NCBI GenBank assembly: GCA_900708905.1
Contig: CAADRB010000004.1
Span: 1,214,740-1,278,739, forward strand
Direction: 5' to 3'
DNA length: 64,000 bases
From: Hymenolepis diminuta
Taxonomy: Eukaryota; Platyhelminthes; Cestoda; Cyclophyllidea; Hymenolepididae
Shown here: one piece after another, positions 11,783 to 26,700 of the stretch
Numbering within the stretch: the first letter of the stretch is position 1
Layout of the letters: the number at the start of each line of letters is the position of its first letter
Made by a program: the position numbers and the translations under genes
The notes under the pieces: generated by a model
What the model was told of the DNA's origin: nothing
The model's input: only the letters and a program-made list of their open reading frames with translations
Database searches by the model: none

Positions 11783-14700
11783 ATGACTCTTCGACTGAAA
11801 GGGAGCTACAGCGTTTCGGCAGCAGAAAACTCCTCCCGACTGTTGCCAGTCAAACCCATCACTTGCAACGTCATCTTTCTCGATGACAAGTCTGAAAATT
11901 TCAAACTCGATGTAGGTCCTCTCCTTCTGTGTGTTTTTATATTTATTTTTCATACTGAAGTTACTCACGCTTCGCATTTTGACCATCAGAAAAATGCTCG
12001 AGGTCAGGTTCTCATTGATCTAGTCTTTGATTTTTTGGAGCTCCTTGAGCGAGATTTCTTCGGACTACAATTCAACGACTTCTCTTCTAATCCTGGGCCT
12101 CTACTTGTAAGTGGCTTTATTAGTTTTATCAAACAATTGTTAAAATGAGTACCTGATGTTATATTTACCTATTTTAGCGGTGGTTGGAACCTGCTAAAAC
12201 CCTAAAAAAGCAACTGAAGGGTGAGTGCATTGTGTAATGGACATTGCGCTATTTATGAACACAAAAATTGGCTTGCATGAGCAGGGATTGTGCATAACTT
12301 CGGCTATACACGCAATGCCACTCAGCCAAAACCTACTTTAACGCCACAATCACTTAAGCATACACAATGCTACATTTACACATAAGTATGCATGTGGTTT
12401 TCCTGTTATCTTCACCTTAGTGTCTTAATATCGTCATAATTACACAGTCCGCTTAATCATCTCTCCGTATTAGCATAGAATTAAGTCGTTAGCATAACCA
12501 CAACACAGTAGAAGTACATTTGTATCCTGACCAATCCGGTTGCTCTTATTCCTAAGTTGCATATCAAACTCGATCGATTTAACTAATAAGACTTAGCAAA
12601 TAATTTCAAATGGTCAAATAGTATAAAATATCTTCTCCACCAATCAATAAATTTCACGAGTCGGTAATGGCCAATCGAAAAACTCTATCGATTGGTTGAC
12701 ATTAGCAAGGTGGCCTGATAAAATTAAAGAGAAATTGGATGGTATTTTGCGTGGTGATTTTGTTCAATGGTCACAATTAAATGTTTAAATGATTCTCAGA
12801 TAGATTATCAAAATAGGAAGGCATAATTGGGAGTTATTTAAAAGTACAAACAGAAAGTGAACTTATAACTATGCGCATTAACTAACGCAAATGATGGGTA
12901 AAGAATAAGTTAAATCATTCTAATTTTCTCGGTAGCTTATTTATCCATACTGGGTTTCCCTGTCCTGAGGTACATGCCATATCGTATTATTAATTACATT
13001 GAACGTAATTTTTCTGCACAATTTTCCCTAACTTAAATTCGTGCACGTTTTGTGATACTGAGCACTACTTAAGATATTGAATTTTTCAATAGTTGTATTT
13101 GTTATTGCATATCCTAGTTTTCTTATGGTTTGATTCTTTTCGGGGTGTTGTCTGACTATCCTACAATTTTTCTTCTAACTCCACTAAATAATTTTCTATA
13201 AGGTAGTATCGAGTTGAATATCCATCTGACTTTCAGCTATAAAATTGTCAAAATTGCAGTCTGTCTGAAAATATTGTTCAACAGAAGCATAGTTGACCAA
13301 TTACATTTGTTATTTCATTTTGGGTTAATATAATATAGTAGACCTGGTATTGTGAGGCAATGCGTCAGGTTTTATTTTCTGATTTAATAGGGTACCCGAT
13401 CCGATTAATTATACCAAAATATGATTAACAGCTTGCTCACTTTCAGATCAAGCGTAGCACAATTAGACTGGAATATCAGAAATATAGTTAGTTCAAAAGA
13501 ATAATACATTATTCATAGATAATAAAAGAAAATAATACAGAGATACATACTATTTGTATTTCTTTAAATTTTCCACGATTAGATCTACAAAATGTTGGAT
13601 CTAAGTTTTCTAAAATTTGCATTTTCTTTGCTGTAATTTTAAATTATTAGTCTATTTCTCATATATTTTTAGCATTGATTAATAAGACATCATAAATATA
13701 TTGGTGCTGTTTGAATATTTAGGTCTTGTTAAAACCTGTGCCTTTATAATTATTAGAAATTACATTATATTTATTATTTTGTATTATTAAACAAGCAGGT
13801 ATGAGTTCTGGATTATTAAAAATTTAAAGTTACTAGTGAGGCTGATTTGATGATGTCATAAAAATTTCTTAAATCTTCTTTTTAGAGAACGCGAGATTAG
13901 ATTATGATGAAATGTAGATTAAGTTTTCGAATTTCTTTTTGTAGGTGCCTCAACACATACTCTGTGGCTTCGTGTAAAATTCTACATTCCCGATCCTCTA
14001 TGGCTGCAAGAAGAATTCACCAGGTATTTAAAACAGAAAAACACATTTTTTGTCTTAATTCAAAACAGCTAAATACTCCTTCATAACAGTGTAGCGAGAA
14101 ATCCTCGAATTTACACAAGTTAACGTCGAAAAGTACACATGGTTTGCAGATGTATTTCGTTTCGGTTTATCAACAAATGAAGAACCCACAAGGACAATCC
14201 GCGATTGACACCTTCAATTTTCAATTAGAAATCACATGCTTTTTTAAAAAAATTAATATAGTTTGTTAGCTGGAACTTGAGCCCCTCAATGCTAACAAAA
14301 TATCGTCCAATTGTGAAAAATTATTAATTGCCTTTACCAGACTAAACACGGAAAGTTATTGAACAGTCAATCATTATCCTGAGTGGATATAAACTAGAAT
14401 AGGGCTGCTAAAATACTTAGCATGGCTGTTGACCGGGTGTCTGTCTAAATTGGTGGTTGTAAATGGCTCTCTATAAAGATCTCTAGGAATTTAAATTTTT
14501 GAGAACTTACAAAGTTTGAGACACACTATATCAAAAATGTAAATGTTCATATAGTTTTATAATCGTGTCGCGAGATGTTATAAAATACCGCCTGAGAATG
14601 CTTGTCATTAGTACAGTGGCCAACATGCACATCTGCTAATACAGAACTTACGAGATCAATGTCTATAGTGCCAATGGTGCACTTCCAGTGATGGAGGTGA

Positions 14701-17700
14701 TCAACCACCCTAGTTAATTCAAATAAACTGGAGAGTTGGTGGAATGGAAGTTTTTTATAAGAGGGACTCCAGTATATCTTTCTCCAGCCAAAATCGGGGG
14801 CTACTAGTACTTTCCACAATTAGCTTGAGTGTTGGATTGTGTATAATTTTAATTTTCGATAAAGCCTCATGTTATACCTACTTCTCTCACGTTACGTTTT
14901 ATAAAAAATCATAAATAAACAAGTATTTTAAGTTTCTAACTGGGAATTATCTCTCAGCAGCTCTCTAAATTTCGAAGTTGCTATATCTAGCTTATAACGC
15001 ATCGTTATATTATAGGTATCTAATATACCTTCAAGTTCGAAAAGATGTGCTCAACGGAATACTCGTTGCTCCAACCCCCATCCTGGTGAAGATGGCTGGA
15101 CTTTGTTTGCAAAGTAAGTAAAATTTCTTATTTATCATTCATTTCTTTGACCATAATTGATATGCATTTTTACTTTTTACCTAAATAAACATGAGGATGT
15201 CGAGTTCTGATTTTGTGGTTACAAATATAGTGAATTTAGTGGTCTCTCCTTTAACAGAACGCCTACAATTATGTATTCAGTTTTTTACTAATTCACTGAA
15301 CTTACTGGGATTTCCAGCACTCCTTTTCTTGGTTTGGTACTGTAGGGGAAATTTCTCATGAAAGACATTACTGTTCTATATCAGGAAATTGTAAGCGTAG
15401 CTGTCAAACTAGGCGTTTATAGAATTGGGGATCAGACTTTTGATTAACACTGGTACGAGTCTACTTTATAGATTAGGCAGTTGTTGTCAAAGGAATAATT
15501 GAAAGCAAATTTCCCATTTGAGAAGTTTTAAAATGCCATTCCGTTGTCCAAGTAGAGTATTTTAAATTAAGTATTACCTGTCATCGCCGATTTTTGTTGT
15601 CCAGAAATCGGAAGTTGGTATCTAGAAAAAATTCTATTTCATTGGATTGTATTCCAATTTACTGACAAATTTTCCTACAATTAAAGAACCTCTTTGTTTT
15701 CATGGAACGTTTCTTATAGAAATGGCAATGTTAAATTTCCCTGTTTTGGCACGTATCCCTCTGTGATTGTGCCGGTAAAGTAGTCATTGCGCACTTCTTC
15801 AACTAAAATGAAGTGGCCTTCCTTAGGATTTTTTATAGCTTAGAATTTATATTTTCCTTCTTTCAAAGTCTTTTTGATTAAATTCTATTTTCATTAAATT
15901 GTGAATCAAATTTTGTAACTGTACAAGAAAATTTCGTTGTAAGGTTTATATATTTTTAATGCTACCTAAATTTTCTTCATATCTTAAATATGAATTCCTG
16001 GTTACATTCAGTTTAATGTAAATTTGGAGGCATATAGGTAAATGTTTTTATTTGAAAATGTTCTCATCGGTAAAGGTGACAAATTCATACTATAATCACG
16101 GAGCTTTTCTACAGAGGGAACAGTAAAAGAGTTCAAGCAAAGGGTAGATTCATGAAAATTGGTATATTATCCGCAAATTTAAAAAATGCTTTCCTTTATC
16201 TGAACTTTGGATTTTTAATTTGCCTCTCTTAACTAACAAATTTGAGAATTTTTCAATAATTTCTGTCGCTCTCCAGTCCCAAATTTTCGATCTCACCTTC
16301 ATCGTCATTCATAAGTTTACCTTTGAGTGTCTTATTATAAGCAGTAATTTTATGAAATAGAGAAGCAATGACGCCGATATTTGCATTAAAAATGATTACT
16401 TTCATGCATGAAATATCATTATCAAGAAACACACGCTAACATCTAAGGTGATTGCGTAAATGTGTCATTGAAAGGGACTAGAATAAGGCAATTGTTGAAT
16501 AAATTTGAAATTACCAAGCAAACTTTGGTCAGAAGGGAATGTTTAAAGTTCAAACCAACTCAAGTCAGGTCTCTAAGACTCTCAACATACACCCAGTTGT
16601 TAATAGTCTGGCAGTATTCGTAGCTGATATGCCCATAGACAGATTTGAGAAGTTGCTCATCCTTTTCTAGGTAAAATTATATTTTTAAGTAGTCAAAGAA
16701 TCTTAAGATCTTACTTGGTGAGATCACTCTCAGTCATATATTAATGCCTAGACTTTGACATTTTAAAACTTTCATCCGTTTTTTGTGAATTTCAGCCTAG
16801 AATGACTGCCAACATCAGTGTCATTCTATTATATCTAGTTAGTGCCAAATCATATACATTGAGTCAGTTGTGTGTTCTCCCTTGGTAGCAAGCCCTCGTG
16901 CATCAGTAAAATGACAGCATCAGACAGGCAAGAAGTACGCGTGATGTATCTGTTTCCTAGGTCATACGGCGGGGATTTTATGATGCAGTGCTCTTTTAAA
17001 GGGGCATATTTTTACTGGTCACGACTGATATTTGCTATGGAAAACCCCACCTCTTTTCCTTTAAAAAATGAACATTTTTTTTCTATTTTAAGAAGAGATT
17101 GTTTGTCACTTCTTTTAATTTTAACGAAAATATAAGAATACGAGATTTATATAAAATTTCACAAATTCATTTATATAACTTTCTTTTATATTTTCATGTG
17201 AAAGGCTTTTATGATTGCCTGTAGATATTATGCAAAATAAGAAGACAAAATATTTTGCAACCCATAATCATGATGAAATAACCAAAAACATGAAAATATA
17301 GTGAGTATGTTCAGTTTAAAAAGAGGGAATTGGGGGATATGGGTAAGAATTCTGCTTCATCTGAGTTTAAGAATCATTAGGTGAGCCGAATCCTCCATTT
17401 GCAACTTACAATTTGACTCACATCATCAATTTCTTTCAATGAGGTCAGTATAAATTAAGAATGATCAGGGTTTTCTCAGTTTTAAATTTGATCAGAATTG
17501 TATCATCTTATCAACACCTTCTGCACATGAAAATTCCAATTATCTGAATTCATAAATTCACAGCCACTATTTTTCAAATAAATATCTACAACACAAAAGA
17601 GCCAATCAGTTATTAGGTTATTTTGGGTTTGTTTGGGTGTTTAATCCACCAATGTCTTCTAATCGAGCCTTCTCTTTGAAAGGGTCAATGAAACCGACTA

Positions 17701-20700
17701 CTCACAAATATTTTTCCTTTTACACAATCCTTTCCATAGAGACTGATTTTCGGTAGTCATAACCTAAAAGAGCCGCCTTGGCCAACTCTGTGCATATTGA
17801 CTAAGACGCATCTATTTGCAGTAACTGGAATTCAACAACTTTGTTGAACAGTATAAATTTCTTTCTTGGAAAGACTTGCCTACAGAATTAACCTTAAAAA
17901 CAGTGAAAAAATCACATATAAATTTATTGTTATGACATATTTGAAAATAATATCAATTAATCACAATATATGATATTTCGTCTGCCTGATTTTGAAAATG
18001 CGGTAATACTTTCATTGTCCAAATTTAATTGTACCAAATCCCGTACCTGTTTGCGAAGGGAAAATGGAGGTTTCTCGGGTATGACATACATTTGGTTGTC
18101 ATTTTAAAATCATGTATGCCTGGCCATTTCAATCATAAAATACTGACAGACCGGCCTTAAGCCCATTTTCTTCTGATGGAAGGATAATTATCATAACGCA
18201 ATGTTTACGGCGTACAATGCTTACTGGGAAAAAAGAATGAAAAACGTCCTCTTAGAAAGGTTATCACATTTTCATGTTGAAAAGCAATAGTCTTTGATCA
18301 AGTTCAAATGTTTATTAAACACTTGGACTTTACTTGGTTAAGAAGCAATTACTGTAAAGAAATTCATGAAAAACCTGGATTTCTAGCATCACTGGCTCAG
18401 GCATTGTTTATTGTTCCCCATTCAAAAGTCTTATAAACTGCAAAATTTTATTTTACAGATCACTTTAACGGTTACATCAGAATCCACAAATTGAGAAGTC
18501 GATCATTCGTATCAAGGGAACAGCTCACAACGTCACTCTAAATGATTGAGAAAACAATAAACGAATATTTGCGAACATTTCAAGAAACAGTTTGATCAGC
18601 CGTACATCGTCATTAAGACTGGCTTTGATCACTGTTTAATATTTAACTCATGTTTCCGATAGCTATACGAATTATATCCTAGGCTGCCATAGAAAGTAGT
18701 CAAGTCTTACTTTTACAGACAAGAGACATATAATGAAAAATTACACAAGCTTTAAAACGCACACAAAGATTAGTTTAGTAACGAGAAAGATAAGTCTTTA
18801 TTCATTAATCGTGGGAAGTGGAGAGGGGGAAGGGTGGGGAGAAGGGGAAGAATTTGAGTAGGATATGTGCGGACCGGATTGATGTAGATCAATTTGAACT
18901 CGCACCAATACACTACAATACGTTATCTCAGTTTTACCAAAATCGCTTTGTCTTACAATATTGTATCATTTTGAAACCCCCAACACTTACATGGCGGGAT
19001 ACTCATTAGATTAATCAGAATCTGAACTTGTTCCTCAAACAAAACTCTTTTAGTAGTCTCAGAAAACGCTTATAACCTTCATAACGTTCATAATTCGGCA
19101 CCTGCTTTCAGATTCTCAATGTTAATATCAGCAATATATTCCAATTTTATTAATAATGAAGTTTGAAATTTATTAATCGATTCCATCAAACCAAGAATCT
19201 TCTGGTATTACATAAATCACATAAAAATCAGTGTTTATTTTATTAAGTAAATTCTGAAGTTGGGCACTGCTTTGACTTTCGCATTAGAAGCATATTACGA
19301 AAATCACTATCTGACGTGATAACTAGGAGTAGCAAATTTGTTGATGAGCAGATCATAACTTCTTGATAACGTCTAAGTATTATGTTTTGTTATCCTTTAT
19401 GGGAAAATAGTTCAGATTTCTCCGTTAGATTGTGAGTAGATTGTGAAATGTTAGGATAAGTATCAAAATGAAAGAAAATCGCTCTGTTTAGGAAATTTTA
19501 AATTTACCTTTCAGTTCAATTTGAATTCATTCTGACAAAAATTAGAAAAAAGATAATAGTTGTATTACGCTTAATAGCTTCCTGTAAGTAAATTGAAAAT
19601 GGTCAGCATGATTTGATGTTTCCCAACCTCTCTGTAGCTTTGAAGATGAGATGGACGTGGCCATCTAATCGCACCATGAGATAGTATTCATGATATATCT
19701 TTTCTTCTAATATCAAGAAAATCAGATAAGGAAAGCACATATTCGATAAGACTTCCGTGTATGAGCTAGCAGTGTCTTTAAGACAAAGCGAAAATCCTCA
19801 CTTCTGTTCTAGTAATAATTGGATATCTCTCTACTCATTTCATGTCTCCTCATTCATTGATCCATTCATTGATCCATCATTCTTATTCACCTTGATTGAA
19901 TAGAGCTTACGGAGCTCTATTAACTTAAAATTTTTAGCTTTATCATCTCAGCTATGTTAAAATTGTAAGCTGATGAATGTCACGCAATATTATTTTATAT
20001 TCTCAACCATTGGAAAAAAACGAACTGAAGCGGCAAGCCCAATTCTTCTTGATTAAAATAAACAATCCACGTTGTGAACCATGAAATTTGAATCTTGGAA
20101 CGTGATCATCCAGTTGAGTAAGTATTATATAACCTGAACTCACAAATAAAATAATGTAGGACTTTTTTGATATCTTGACGCTACTCTCTGTATCCATTTG
20201 ATCCCCTCCCGTTAATCATTTATCGGACTCTTTGTTGGTTGATTTCGGTCGCTTTCCACAATTAAAATTTGTAAAATTTCATTTTTATTGTAAGTAGTAA
20301 TATTAAAAAGAAACCAAACAATTCATACCAAAATTGGGCAGTTATCATTATTTATAATCTACAGCATGTTTTCGTATTGTTATAAAACCTCTTTGATCAC
20401 CTTGTCAAAGGGCATTTTTTAAGATTCACTGTTATTCTAATTTTTAATTCTCTCCCTTTGAAATTAATTTCAAAGTCAAACTTCTCCAGCGCTCTCTCAA
20501 TATAAATAACTGACCTCTGATACTTTTGGTAAATTTCTTTGATGTTTAGCAAGTTATGCTTAGATAATAAGTGACCCCCATAAAATGATAATATGCAGAA
20601 GGTATTGCTTAGGAGGGTGGACATAAGTGTATTGACGGGATATTTCTTTCGGAATCCAATTAGGATTGAACGGGTGGTGGTGTAATGGATTAAGAGTTAT

Positions 20701-23700
20701 TTTTTGCTAAAATTGCGACTGCTATCGCAACGCAAATGCTTGCTCCTTCATTTCATTAGGTCTTTCAAAAGTAACAGTCATGAAATGCTATCAAAATTTG
20801 TACTAATCAAAATGAATTAATGCATCGTATTAAACAATAAGTGAACGTAAATACCTACACTCCTACTAATTTAACATTTTTCAGGCGAACTCGGAGATTA
20901 CAGCTCCGAGGAATGCAAACAGGGATACGTCAACCATATTCGTCTGATTCCAAACCAAACCCCCGACTTTGAAGCCGAAGCTTCTGAAGCTCATAAGTCC
21001 TTTCGGTAAGCATTATACGATAGTTATTTAAAGAACGTTCCTATTTATTATTTAACTATCCCCTTTTGCTATAAGCATTCAATTATGCTTATCCTCGAAT
21101 CTGTTGTGGGGGAAAATATTATTACCGTAGTATTTTATCATAATATAAAATGGAACGAAAACTCATATTTGAATTTCGACTTATGCACAAGTATTCGGTC
21201 GAAATTTACTAAAACCCCCTGGATCCCAATATAGGAATCATAGTTTTGAGTTTTGCGTGGAGATTCTTGACAACTCCGATAACTGACCTTCGAACTTCAT
21301 AGTAAACCGATAACCCATTCTTGATCATTTTGTAATCCGGAGACCTTAATTAGGAGCTTCTTTTAAATCGGGCTATATGTATTTTAGGGTAAATTTTGTC
21401 TAAATGGAGAAATATTACTTTCTGGAATTTTCTTGGGACAAATAAATCTACAAGGCGTCTCAATATCTGTATGTGAATCCAAACATCCAAAAATCCCAAA
21501 CGTTCATTTCGTGTCTCTGAGCAAATTTTCATGTAAATGCTAACGATACAAAATCTAGTCGTTTGCTTAGTAACCAATAGCCACTACAAACAACATGGTC
21601 ATTCTCTCTTTCCTTAAATTCTCCTAAAACCATCACACTTATCATGAGTCTGTCTTTTTCTATCATGCAGATGGTAAATATAGTTAAAAGTTCGATATCT
21701 GATAGCTTAAAATGACTTATTTTGCTTCTTATAATCCATATATAATCATCGAATTTATTCACGAATCACATCCTTTCGTGGAAGAAATAAAATTAAATGT
21801 TCTATATTTCTTATTTTATTTGCATTGAGTATGAAATGATAAAATTTATATATTAGTTCTACTTGTCTTTTCTTTTCACTCCCTTTCAAACCCACTCAGT
21901 CGGAAGTGAACACCCATTCTTTGCAGAGAAAAATTTCCAGTCATTTTGCTCATTTTCTGTCCCTTTTTCATTTCTGTAAAATTTTTTAAAGTTTGAAGTT
22001 ATTATTTATTCAAACATTTAAAACAATAAGTCATCTAGTACATTCTTAAAAAAATATGAATCGCTTAGCCAGCGGGGTTCATTTTTATCGGTTCGTCCAA
22101 TCTAAATTAAGAGAAAGTGCTCCGTTGAGGTCTAAATTGAATTTTTTCTGATTGCTTTGTCTATTAGAATAATGTCATCAATATTAAAGTTATGCGAATT
22201 ATTATAGGCTATGTATCTACTGAACTTATTTACTGATTTCGGTTTAGAACTATTCAATGAGGTAATGGGACAATTCATGATTCAGGTAATAATCGAAGGC
22301 ATCATTTCCTGTTTTTCATTGAGCTTAGAATGTTTGTTATCCGCTCAAATATAAACGGTTCAGATAAGTAAATTATATGCTATCAGTTTGGGAATCGGTG
22401 ATGATATCTCATTTTATAAGTAAACTGGTATGTGTAGAAGTGTTGTTTTAGGGGGGAAAATTCTGCAGTCACAGAATGTTCATATTGCCTCAGCTCATGA
22501 TACTTATTAGTGACTTAACTACTCTCTTGGAAAATCGTACTAATAAATATTTAAATCCTATCTTTTTCGATCACTTAAGGTCCTACGTTCCTGCGGCTGC
22601 AGAACTAGAATACCTCCAAATCGCGAGACGTTTGGAATTTTATGGCATCCATCCTCAAGACGTAACGGTAAGTGATGTTAACATTGCTTGTGCCAATTTC
22701 GCATTGGTCTCAAAACTAGCTCTCAATGTCAACTCGCTTGTCGTTTTGTGGTTTTCAATTAGTCACCCAATATGTAGGTGAGAATGACCCCATAAGGTAA
22801 AATCCTTTTACTAGACCGTGATTGGCTCCTTCTATTTCTCATGTTCACGTAACTCAGTTTCGTAAGGAGGACCAATGTGATCCGACTTTATATATTTATT
22901 GTCAAACCAGAAGCTGATCCTTTAAAAATTTTGAAGATGAGATCGTCTTTCGCCTTAATTAAATTAAAGTGTCTTGACACGGTGTTAATCCATTTTTTTC
23001 TGAGCACCCCACATATTATCAACCAGCAATATTATTGCATTAGGAAATCAAATAGCAAAATTTTACACCAAAATTATGTGTTCAGTTAAAAATAATTAAT
23101 AAACTTTTTAGTTATTTTGTTTATTGGATCATTTGGATAGGCGAATGTATACCTTTCAACATAAATTTTCTGGAGAGGAGGAAATAGAAATTTGGTGATA
23201 TGAAATTGCGATATCTAGAAGTTCGAGTTGCAATCTATTTGTCTTAAAGAATGAATTGAGGTATTCAGAGTGCTTCATTTGGCCCAGGCGTATTTACGGT
23301 TGTAATTTAATGATGGTTGGACTATAAGCCCGTTTTCATTTGTTTCTATTTGTCTAATAGCAGAAGAAGGCGTGCACTCGAAATCGACAAAATTTAAAAG
23401 AACGAGTAGTGGCGCAGCTTCCATCTTTTAGTGACACCGTTGTCAGTTGGTACAATCCTATATTTTCAATTTAAACAAATTAACACGACTCAGCTCAGCT
23501 AACCTGCTTCAAGGCAAGAAGATTTGCTTTTTAAATCACATATTTCAGTGAAATAGTTGCCGTTAAATGGAATCAATTGTGTGAATAATCAAATATTTTC
23601 GGTATCTCTTCACATAATTGCATCAAGCATGAATTTCGTTCATTCTGAAAACTTGTCATGTTCAGTTTACATCTTTACAGCTGTCTCAGGTCAAAAAATT

Positions 23701-26700
23701 TTTGAAATTACGATACACCTTTGGTACTGTTAGAGTAGAAATGAGGAACCTTGCTGAGTTGCAGCTCTTCTCAGTTTTGCTAACTTCATTACCACAAGAT
23801 AAGAAGGAAATACATATGATGAAAAAATCTTGGCATTATGAAAGTACATAGACAATGCGGCAACTTTGTAATTGGTAACTGAAAATGAAGTAAGTAGCAG
23901 GGTAGAGTTCAGTGCGGTTTTGGATGAGAGATTAAAATATATAAATATTTTAAAAGATGAGCGATGATTCATGCATAAAATGAAATAAAGAATGTAAAGG
24001 CCGGTTAAATCGATTTCTCTCCACGTTTTCAAATAAATATTCTATTACAAATAATATCTACTCACACAAAGTCATTGCTTTTAGGGGGGAATTAATTAAA
24101 TGAATAAGTAATCTAATTTAATGTTTTTATGGTTTTCATTAATTCTCCCTAATCATATACGAATTGACAACGTATTGATGGGAGAAAAAGAAGCTGGAAG
24201 AATGTTGTCCATAAAATAGGGCTAGAAATTAGGATCCTAGTAAGATCGCAAGAAATGTGATATCTATTAGAAGGCAGGAATTTTCTCGAATAAAATGTAG
24301 AAGGGGAAATTTAGGGCATTATAAATAGCACATTCAGATATATTCCAGAACATATTTTCTCATTAATGGAATTTTTAAGCTGCTGATATCCTTCCAAACG
24401 TTTAGGCTGCAGTATGGGAGACTTATAGTTATATTTTTTAGATGATAATAAAACAAAGTTTAAAAGTTATTGATTATAAGTATATTCGATCACCATATGT
24501 TTTATAATTGTAAGCTTTTGATGATTAAAATAAAAGAAACGTACTTAGAGGGTTGAGATGACTTAATGCTTAAAGTGTCATTTATTATATTTGCGGTTGT
24601 CTCTCGATTCGGTAGAACCGTTCTTCTTTTTGGATCTTTATACTCGTTTTGAAATACAGTGCTCAGAATACTTGATGTAATGTTCACCTGATCAATGAAA
24701 ATAATCACTTAACATTCTTTTTACAAATAAGATTTGAATTTAAAGATGTGAAGCTTTAAATAGTAGTATTATTTAACAGATTGGAAAGAAAAATATGAAA
24801 ATATCTCTGGGGCTGAAGTTGCAATATTCTTCCGTTTGAAATCTGTCTGGATATATGAAAAAATCAGTCCTCTATGAGTTCACTTTGCAAGGCGATTTCA
24901 TAAAACTTACACCGAAAGAAGTTTAAATTCATCTAAAATTCCATTGTCTTATACTTCATAAACAAAATCTGATTTTTCAGATGCCAAAAGGGTTTACATC
25001 TGAAATGGGACAATTCTTAAAAATTGTTAGTTTACAGCTTCGGCACTAATTGAATTTCCCTAAATGCTTGTTGTGTGTATTCAGTTATCTTCAAGTTTCT
25101 AAATGTTTTACTGGGACCCTTGATTAAGTTATTCTGAGGTGGTTATTAAGCCGTTCCGAGCTCTATGGTTAGAGTCTTGATATTGCGGACATTCTATTTA
25201 GCAGAAGTAACGACTAGTCATATGCCACTACAAGTTTAGTGAAGTAATTATAAAGTGTAAATTTATCAATGAGAGGCCTCGATATGTACTCTCACCGCTC
25301 AAACGGGTAAATGTGATAATTATTATGGGGAAAAATATATTTAAAGTAAACTTGGCAAAAAATATACTTCAATTTCCAGAGACAGTTAAGCTTTTTCTGA
25401 AATATAATGATAATCATCCGCACTTTGTTCACTCTTAAGATTTTATGGTCTCACAGCTGCAGCTGTTGTACTGTCCATTGAGCACCTTGCAAAATGACCT
25501 CGACTTCTAGTTTTTGATTTAATTTATTTATAATATATATGTTTATCCTCTTTTCTGCTTGGTACTGAGCAGTATAAAGCTAAGAAAATGATTTTGAGTT
25601 TTTTGCATATTTTTAGTAAAGAACAAAGCCAATACAGTGTGACAAACCGGCTCATAGCTCTAAGCAAAGCTATTAAAGAATATTTAATATGATATAAACC
25701 TTAGTTTAAATAGCACTTTATATCGATATCACCGGATTTACTTTATATAACAGTGAACTGAACTGGATGCGTCGCGCATGACGAGGTCAGTCGTCGTTTA
25801 ATAATTGGTTCGCGATCTTATTAATCATATTCTATCATATCGGACATTAAATAAATAAGCATCAACCATTGTTCCAGTCTTCTCCGACCATTCAAAGCTC
25901 AATTCCATGCGCATAAATATATTATGAATTACGTCAATTAAGTGCCTGGACAGTGGGCTGGACTTACTTAAAATTCCTCTTTCTCTCTGGGGTCTGAGAA
26001 ACTATAGCATATATCATAGCAGTGGATCGACTATCCATTCTAACAGACCCTCTTACGAACCGCCACTTTTTATTGTTAATAAAGCTCACCTGACTTTAAT
26101 AATTCGGAAATGGAATTATTGGTCATATGATTAGACAGTAATATGCCGGTGAAGCGACGCCATTACAGTTACGAGCAGGAGAGGTCAGTTACCGATAAAT
26201 CCAGTCTCCTAGTAACGAAATACGTTCACAGAATTTTATGGGTTCTATTCAAGGCACCAAAAACATTCAATACTACCTTGTTTCAATTGGTGTCTCAAAT
26301 CAAACAAGAACGTAAGATTTTGTAACAAACCGAAATATGACTAAAGACATGAGCACAAAATTAGTCAAAATAGAGTGACATGATTTGGCGGCACACAACT
26401 TATGAAATTTTGATTTTTTTAAAATAACATGAATAAAATTAAAGTACAAGTGAAGCACTTCTTTTTCAAATTTATTAAGTGCCTTTAGATCCCTGAGCAT
26501 TAATTTACTTTAAAAAAGAGGAATTGAAAGCCTTAGATCAGTAAAACCACTAAGTGTAGCATGACTTAAGTGAAATAACTTGAGTCCGCAATATCTAGGG
26601 AAAAAAATACTGAAGATCTTTCTTTCTTTACAGATTAACCGAATATGTTCACTATCTAGTGGCTTTACTATCGTAAAATAGTTCATGTTAGCCATTGCAT

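Larger units (their letters stand above)
15114..20884 (+). other. Intron 5 of the PTPN4-like gene
   Basis: A 5.8-kb intron inside the F2 lobe. It holds a G-quadruplex-type tract at 18825-18847, a duplicated 12-bp unit at 19851-19874 and a possible SINE head near 20665-20690 (TGGTGTAATGG resembles a Pol III A box, but no B box follows). Otherwise AT-rich and empty. Confidence 0.65.

Noticed and set aside
23730..24032. Minus-strand 100-codon open frame in intron 7
   Set aside because: AT-rich, with no domain and no supporting splice signals; a frame of this length is expected by chance in 64 kb.
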